From Adiantum capillus-veneris (taxonomy: Eukaryota; Streptophyta; Polypodiopsida; Polypodiales; Pteridaceae), in NCBI GenBank assembly GCA_014529385.2, contig CM043970.1, positions 64,996,496-65,060,495 on the forward strand: DNA of 64,000 nt, in the 5' to 3' direction. Within the stretch, counting starts at the first letter, position 1. Each line of letters starts with the position of its first letter. Below the pieces are notes generated by a model. That model was not told the origin of the DNA, ran no database searches, and was given only the letters and a program-made list of their open reading frames with translations. Positions 58,390-64,000 of the stretch are shown one piece after another. A program made the translations under genes and the position numbers.

Positions 58390-58549
58390 TCTCTGGAGCG
58401 CCTTCACCCGTGGTGCTTGCTCACTTAGGTGACTTGGCAACGTTTGCTCAAGCTATCGATCGATCTATTGCTGAGAATATGTGTAACACACCAGATAGAG
58501 AGCCTAGAAGTAAGGCAGTACAAAATTTAGTGGAGACGGGGATTTGAGA

Positions 58550-59254
58550 AAGCATATGAAAGTGTTTGAACAAATATGCAATTCTCTAGGAGAACACAAT
58601 GACCTCCATAAGAGTAATGCTTTAAGCCTGACCTTAAGTGGAAAGGCTGGGGATCGGTATAGAACGCTAAGGGTGGAAGAAAAAACGGTTTACCCTACTC
58701 TTAGGAGACTGTTCTTGAAAGAATACATACGAGAGGGAGTGCTTTGGGGTGTAGCATCTCAACTCCAGAAAGCCCAATGAGAGGAAGGAGAGCTAGTGAG
58801 AGACTTTATTAGTTGCTTGAAGCCTTTGAATTCTCGTTGTAATCCAAATGAGCACTTCAATAATAACCAACTTCTTGATAAATTCATTAGAGGACTACGA
58901 TATGAGGATATCTACAATGGCCTAGTCATTAGAGGCATCACCACTTGGGAAGCACTCACCACCAATGCGATCCAATTGGAGGATAATTTAATGATTCAAG
59001 GAGAAAGAGTGTCTATTGAGCCTAAATCTACTAGCTCGCAAGCATCAGGGCATCGTCCAATGACCCTAAAGCCTATTCCTAAGGAGTCAAAGATATCTGA
59101 GATGACTTTAGCAGATCTCACCAAGGCTATTCAAGAGAGTTTTAGAGACAATCGTGCTCCGCAAAACAACCATATGTATCCAAGAAGGGACCAAAATGGT
59201 TCTCAGTTTGCTATGGTCCACATAGTACCAATGAATGCCCTACTTTTAGAGTAA
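58550..59254 (+). pseudogene. Gag core domain (retrotransposon gag)
   Basis: In this phase the sequence reads LSLTLSGKAGDRYRTL, LRRLFLKEY, RDFISCLKPL and LLDKFIRGLRYEDIY, the order of the PF03732 gag core, with one stop at 58778. It continues the upstream frame after a frameshift near 58545. Confidence 0.65.
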
Positions 59255-59261
59255 ACTTTAT

Positions 59262-59905
59262 TGGGAACTGCAATGCTTGTGGGAGGTATGGTCATCAAGC
59301 TAAGGATTGCATAGTATTTAAATGCGTGATGGCCAATAGACCAACCTTAGCATGGACGGACACACCTCAAGTGCCTGCATTGATGTCGGCCCCACCTCTT
59401 GAAAAAACGTTGCAACACATGGTCCCTAGGGCCCAAAATGTTGTTCAAACAACACCCTTACCACCTCTAGTGCTAGGACCACAACCACCACACCCAAGAA
59501 TCACTTTTGTGAATCAAGTGGATTGTGAGTCATCTATTGCTTGTTTGGAAGGTTGTGAGGAAGATATAGACCCTAATATTTCCTACGGGATTGATGCACT
59601 TGAAGAAAGTCCACAATACTACATGTAGGACTAGGACTATTGGGGACAAGTCAAACCTGTCTATCAAGTATCTGCTCTTGCAGTAAGAGGCCAAAATATC
59701 AATTACATTGTCAAGAGACCACATCTTCAATGCTATGAGTGTGAAGGTCCACATTGTGTAGCCAAGTGTCCTATTAGGTTACAAAATAATGCTACACTAA
59801 TGCAAACCATTTAAGCGAGCACGTCTACAATGTTGATACTCATGTGTAATCAATGTGGCATAGATCATTTGATTGCCCAATGTCCAAATAATCCAAATGC
59901 ACCGA
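59262..59905 (+). pseudogene. Nucleocapsid region with three zinc knuckles
   Basis: Three Cys/His motifs are found: CNACGRYGHQAKDC (CX2CX4HX4C, about 59270), CYECEGPHCVAKC (about 59733) and CNQCGIDHLIAQC (about 59849). The last two have CX2CX3HX4C spacing. The phases differ, so frameshifts separate them. Gag proteins usually have one or two knuckles. Confidence 0.65.
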
Positions 59906-61683
59906 AGATCATGCCATTAAACTTGATTGAGGTTATCGAGGAGCCATCACAAAGTACACCTGTGGTACCAGTAAATGTACTCACATGATCGATGCTCCAA
60001 AAACAAAATTATATTCTTGAGGAGAGAGACACGGCATCAATTACGCAATCTCAGAAGAAGAAGAAAACATGAAGGAAAAGATTGCAAAAAGTAGCGAAGT
60101 CAGGCCCCAGTTCAAAGACCAACATAGCAACTGGTGACGACCCCGTATATATGAACAACGTTGAAGAGGATTCTGATTCAGGTGAAACCATGGACATCAA
60201 AATGACCACTAGGAAAGAAACCAACAAGGAAGATCGTCATGAGCCACACAATGGCCAGGACCAAAGAAGAAGATAGGAACTTACCTAAACCCTATAGAGG
60301 ATATCGAGCGTGTTAAACAATTAAGGAGTTTGGTAGAAGATATCCAAAGGAATCTAGAGCCATCACCTAGGTAGATCCAGATTACAGACACATTGTTCCC
60401 AAGGATATCAAGAAAATGTGCGTGCTAGAATAAATAAAAAGAAATCTACCATAGAATGGCCTAATTATATACGGGCATGTGATGCTCATGAGAATTTGGT
60501 AGATAACTGGGGTGAATACCTTCAAAGCGTTATGTGATGTAGTCCACAACCCATTGACATCGCACAGCTAGAGGCTAAAGCAAAGCCAAAGTTGAGCCGT
60601 ACCGTAAGGAGATGACAAAATCGACAGTTAGCTCAACACTAAAAGGAAGCGAAAGAGAAATCACAGTCCACAGAACAACAAGACCCCATAGACTTACACC
60701 CTGCACCTGAACATTTCAAATCCTACACCACTGTTAGTAGTGGCTCACAAAGGCTACACCGAATATACATCAAGCGGGAGATATGCTATGGTTGTACTCA
60801 CTTTGTATAAGTCTTGGGCTCACTTGGAGTACGTTCCAAAGTTGTATATGTTAGATAGGAGGCTCAAACTTAAACCCATAGTAGAAGGGATTGTGGTGAA
60901 AGCCTTTAAAAGGAAGCCTTTATGCAAGGAGGCTTCAATCTTGAGGATCCACTTTTGAGAGCTCTCTCTCTCTCTTGAGTGTTCACTCTATGGCCTAGCC
61001 TTGAGCTTAATGTCCATGCTTAAGAGGCTAGGACTAATCCATTGTATTTAGAGTAAGCTCCTCTTGATTAATCTAATTCCTATTTTCTCATTAGTCTACT
61101 TCTTCTCTACATTTCATTATGTCATGAAGTAGTATTACACTCTCATTATTCTAGATTTGAGAGAGGTATGTACTTCTTTCTATTAACCACTCCATAAGCA
61201 TTCCATTTGTGATATTTAGCATCACTAATTAGATTGATTAAGTTGGGTCTTAATCTTGTAATTAGTGTGTGTGCCCTATTGTTTGCTTGTGTGTAAATAG
61301 GTTTTATGAAACTCTAGCACCATTCACCTCGTGTGTGTAGCTATTGATGAAGTGTCGTGATTGACATGTGGTGGTTGGAGAGGCCAACACAAATGTAATT
61401 AGTGCGTGCTTATCATTAGTGTTCTTGGGGTTTCTAGTCTATGGTAAGTCGGACTTCAGTGGGCTTGATGTGTGTAGCAGTTGATTGATTAGTGATTAAA
61501 ATATGATTAGACTTAGTCTTGCCATGGCTAATCTCTACTTGCATTGGATAGGTGTTCTCTTGAATCCTCTATTTCTATTCATCCGATGCTCGTGCTTTCA
61601 TGCCCTAGCCGGGTTGTCGATCCACGGATTTGATAATTTTGTGTGGGTTGCAATTAGGTCGTGCTACAACGCCTCCCAACCTT
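59906..61683. other. Interval with possible LTR ending at the 61.68-kb primer site
   Basis: Lysine-rich short frames (60082-60276) follow the knuckles, then a decayed stretch and an open frame at 60740-60958 without motif. 60960-61683 is AT-rich and non-coding and may be the LTR whose primer site follows. No protease or RT is recognised. Confidence 0.35.
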
Positions 61684-61704
61684 TGGTGCCGTTGCCGGGG
61701 ATTG
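61684..61704 (+). other. Primer-binding site of Athila/Tat type (Asp tRNA)
   Basis: TGGTGCCGTTGCCGGGG then ATTG differs by one base from the TGGCGCC...GGGG primer site shared by Athila/Tat-class gypsy elements. It marks an LTR to its left and an interior to its right, of which only about 400 bp precede the next LTR. Confidence 0.65.
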
Positions 61705-62103
61705 ATAACCTAAGATAGTGAGTATAGGATGTCCAGAATAGATTAATTTCACTACTAACTTGTCATGCTTTTTCATGTCCTGGACAATGCTAACTAGAAC
61801 AATTTTGGCATATGCTAACTAGTACAATAACTTGAGCTACATCTCCAAGATCTATGACATATGATATATCAGTAGAAAGCACTTGAAACAAGGAATCCAA
61901 ATGTACAACCTCCGAAATTTTTTGATATTATTTGTAAAAAAATTACCGGACGCCCAACTTTTCGAAGATGTGCTAACTTGAAACTGCTAACTAGCACAAA
62001 AAGCGCGACAGGTTAACATGCTTTCACCCAGCAACACTAACACATTACTTCATTAACATGGCATCAAAAATACTTGTAAAATAGAGTGAGAGTTTAGAGA
62101 AAT

Positions 62104-62652
62104 TGACACCAATAGAGGACCGGATTAGATGGAGCCGGTCCCCCCTCCAATAGACATTTGTATTATAGATTCTTCCATGACAGAAGAATTGTTTACAATA
62201 CAACTTATTGTGTTCCTTGAAATCTTCTTGATGAGGTGAAGACGGCAAGCTTCATTCACCAAGCATTAGCATGGTAACAACAATAAACATGATTAGCATG
62301 AACATGAAGAATGCCTAACCTCAATCCCAAGAACTCAAACACCATGAAAGGTGAGGAGAGCTTGTAGGGAGTGAGAAAGAAGAGAGAAGTAGAAGTAGCT
62401 CTACGAGAAAGTAATAATCCCTTGCACATAATCACTCATAGCTCTTGTAACATAGCTTAGCATAGTGATAATGGAGATTACAGAGATTGATAAGCAATCA
62501 TAAGCATTCTCTTGTGGGGATTTGCATCCATAGCCAAGAGCTTGTTGTAGTAGGCACTCAAATTCTCAAGCTTGTAGAAGGCGATAGAGTTCTTTCTTCA
62601 CAAGAGTATGTGAAGAGAAGAATGAGAGAGAGCTCGAGCTCGTGGGATGCTC

Positions 62653-62689
<37 letters not shown>

Positions 62690-63265
62690 AGGTCAACCCC
62701 CTTTCCTAGGCTTCCCTTAAGGCTCATTGGGCCATGTAGCCCTCTAGCCAATGAGATCTTGGCTCCCTTTGGGAAAAGTTGTGTAGTCTCTTGACAAGTG
62801 TCCTTCTTTCCCTCTTGTGAGGTTAAGCTAGCACCCCCCCTTGCTTAAGCACATCCCTTGCATGCTTGAGCAGTGTGCGTCTACACCTAACATGTGGCCC
62901 CTTTCCTCTCATGAGAGTATGGGCCCTTGGTGAGGTGCATACATGCTACTCATATCCCTCCTTTGTAGGGCTCGCCCCCTTCTTTGTAGCAATTTATTTG
63001 AACTTGGTAAGCAGGCAGGCCCCTTGCTTAAGCATAGCCCATCTCCTTGCGTGCTTGGACCTTAGATTTAATGAATCCAACCCTAAGGTCTTTTGCTCCA
63101 TTGGTTAGCCTTGCTCTTTGATAGACCATTTCTCTTTTGGACCCCTTTACCCTTGTTCCGGTTTATTTGTATCTTAACCCTTGTTCCCGTTTATTGTCCC
63201 ATATTAAGTGATCAGTTTAATATGAGAAAATCATTTGGGTTGGTTAGATATTAGATTTTATGACA
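62104..63265 (-). mobile_element. 3' LTR of a minus-strand chromovirus (1.16 kb)
   Basis: On the minus strand it starts TGTCATAAAATC at 63265 and ends TTGGTGTCA at 62104. A purine tract (TTCAAGAGAGAGGTAA, 63266-63281) abuts the start, and the pol end lies at 63626-64000. (GA)n lies at 62658-62687. Related to the solo LTR at 54.1-55.9 kb. Confidence 0.78.
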
Positions 63266-63625
63266 TTACCTCTCTCTTGAAATCATAGTCATCCTCAACT
63301 ATGAGGTAGAATAGATAAAGTTGCAGTTATTAGTCAATTTTACTTAGCGGGTACAAGATCCTTTTTTACCCTACAACATCTTTCCAAGATGGATGACTAA
63401 TCCATTTGGTGCTTGGGAGACATAGATGCCACAAGCATGTCTGCTCTTTAGTCCATTTCATTCTCCTAAAGTAGAGTGACAAATTCTACTTGGTGTTTGA
63501 GAGACGTTGTCATCAAAAACATGATTCTAAGCATGCATACTATTTGAATTTGTGCACAATGTAAAAGAGAACTAGTCTTATAAGACAAAATCATGGAGCA
63601 TTTAAAAGAAATTTGTATATTTTGC

Positions 63626-64000
63626 TTATTCTAATGTAGCATTGTAAGTATTGACAAGGTTCATACTATCCTTAAGCTGTATTCCTTGCATCCATCTAGC
63701 ATCTTCAATTAAAGGATAATTTTTGAATTTGATAAGATATCGTCGGATAATCTTACCATGTCGTAGTACCTTGTCTTCATGCCGAAGAATAGCTTCGGGT
63801 TGTAGCACCTCTTCTTGGTCTTCAACTTCGGGAGAGTCTTCAATAATTGGTTCACTTGGTGGCTCTCCTTTGTGGGGCTTGGGTAGGCTCACAAGAAAAG
63901 CATTGTGTATGAACCAATGGTTGGGCAAATTGAGTTGATAGGCCATCTCATTAATAGGCTTCAAGATTTGGAAAGGACCATAGTATCGTTTTGCTAGTTT
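63626..64000 (-). CDS. Chromovirus integrase end with chromodomain (partial, runs off the window)
   Basis: The frame is open to the window edge: RYYGPFQIL (about 63955-63985), then IHNAFLVSLPKPHKGEPP, the GPY/F-type end of a Ty3/gypsy integrase. A chromodomain-like segment follows (LQPEAILRH, RYLIKFKNYP, ARWMQ) and the stop at 63626. Chromodomains in such integrases guide insertion to marked chromatin. In the family the aromatic cage needs Y/W/W-type residues; here the YLIKF and RW positions are kept but the first aromatic is not obvious. The start is outside the window. Confidence 0.82.
   Translation of the reverse strand, partial: KLAKRYYGPFQILKPINEMAYQLNLPNHWFIHNAFLVSLPKPHKGEPPSEPIIEDSPEVEDQEEVLQPEAILRHEDKVLRHGKIIRRYLIKFKNYPLIEDARWMQGIQLKDSMNLVNTYNATLE

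Noticed and set aside
54093-63265. The LTR-like copies at 54.1-55.9 and 62.1-63.3 kb as the two LTRs of one element
   Set aside because: The pol end and purine tract of the 62-kb copy show that its interior lies to the right, beyond the window; the 54-kb copy has no primer site or purine tract beside it and differs in length by about 700 bp.

Overview
The window looks like nuclear DNA of a land plant with a large, repeat-dominated genome. The evidence is spliceosomal GT-AG introns, plant-type LTR retrotransposons with initiator-Met and Asp tRNA primer sites, a CACTA element, a LINE, a Mutator-type MITE and one intact plant gene of the DUF4408/DUF761 type. Long (GA)n and (TG)n(AG)n tracts and the near absence of ordinary genes fit a non-flowering lineage such as a fern, but nothing here fixes the taxon.

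Layout. 0-2.3 kb: decayed Ty3/gypsy-like gag-protease on the minus strand. 4.2-4.7 kb: an LTR-like end. 10.2-17.75 kb: a CACTA (En/Spm) element with divergent TNP2-like (minus) and TNPA-like (plus) genes, subterminal GCGGTAAT repeats, an internal promoter and a 1.3-kb palindromic minisatellite inside a leader intron. 21.98-23.29 kb: a 5'-truncated LINE with a 13-bp target duplication and an inverted filler at its 5' junction. 24.3-27.5 kb: a cluster of compound microsatellites. 27.95-28.35 kb: a MITE with a 9-bp target duplication, just upstream of the DUF4408/DUF761 gene (28.6-29.5 kb). 31.28-36.57 kb: a young Ty1/copia element with near-identical LTRs, one in-frame stop and no target duplication. 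38.82-52.66 kb: a Ty3/gypsy-like LTR element with a perfect 5-bp target duplication. 54.1-55.9 kb: a solo LTR. 56.8-60 kb: a long decayed gag with three zinc knuckles. 61.7 kb: an Asp-tRNA primer site. 62.1-64 kb: the 3' LTR and chromodomain end of a minus-strand chromovirus that continues beyond the window.

The most notable content is an 8.4-kb unit with terminal inverted repeats (39.37-47.77 kb) inside the 13.8-kb gypsy-like element. It carries four genes: a small plus-strand protein; a minus-strand gene that fuses a histone H3-like protein (N-terminus MARTKKTARK, complete H3 fold, resemblance to plant CENH3) to a Ulp1/C48 SUMO-protease domain and a basic KSP-rich tail; an intact 449-codon acidic protein of unknown function; and a decayed transposase-like gene. 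Genes 2 and 3 diverge from a shared intergenic region with repeated GACACCCCGT motifs. Genes 3 and 4 converge and overlap tail to tail. I know of no mobile element described with an H3-Ulp1 fusion, and I regard it as the main discovery candidate.

Most genes inside the elements are interrupted by stops that could be C-to-T changes in Gln or Arg codons, the pattern expected from deamination of methylated cytosine in silenced repeats. The DUF4408/DUF761 gene, gene 3 of the new unit and most of the copia gag-pol are still open.
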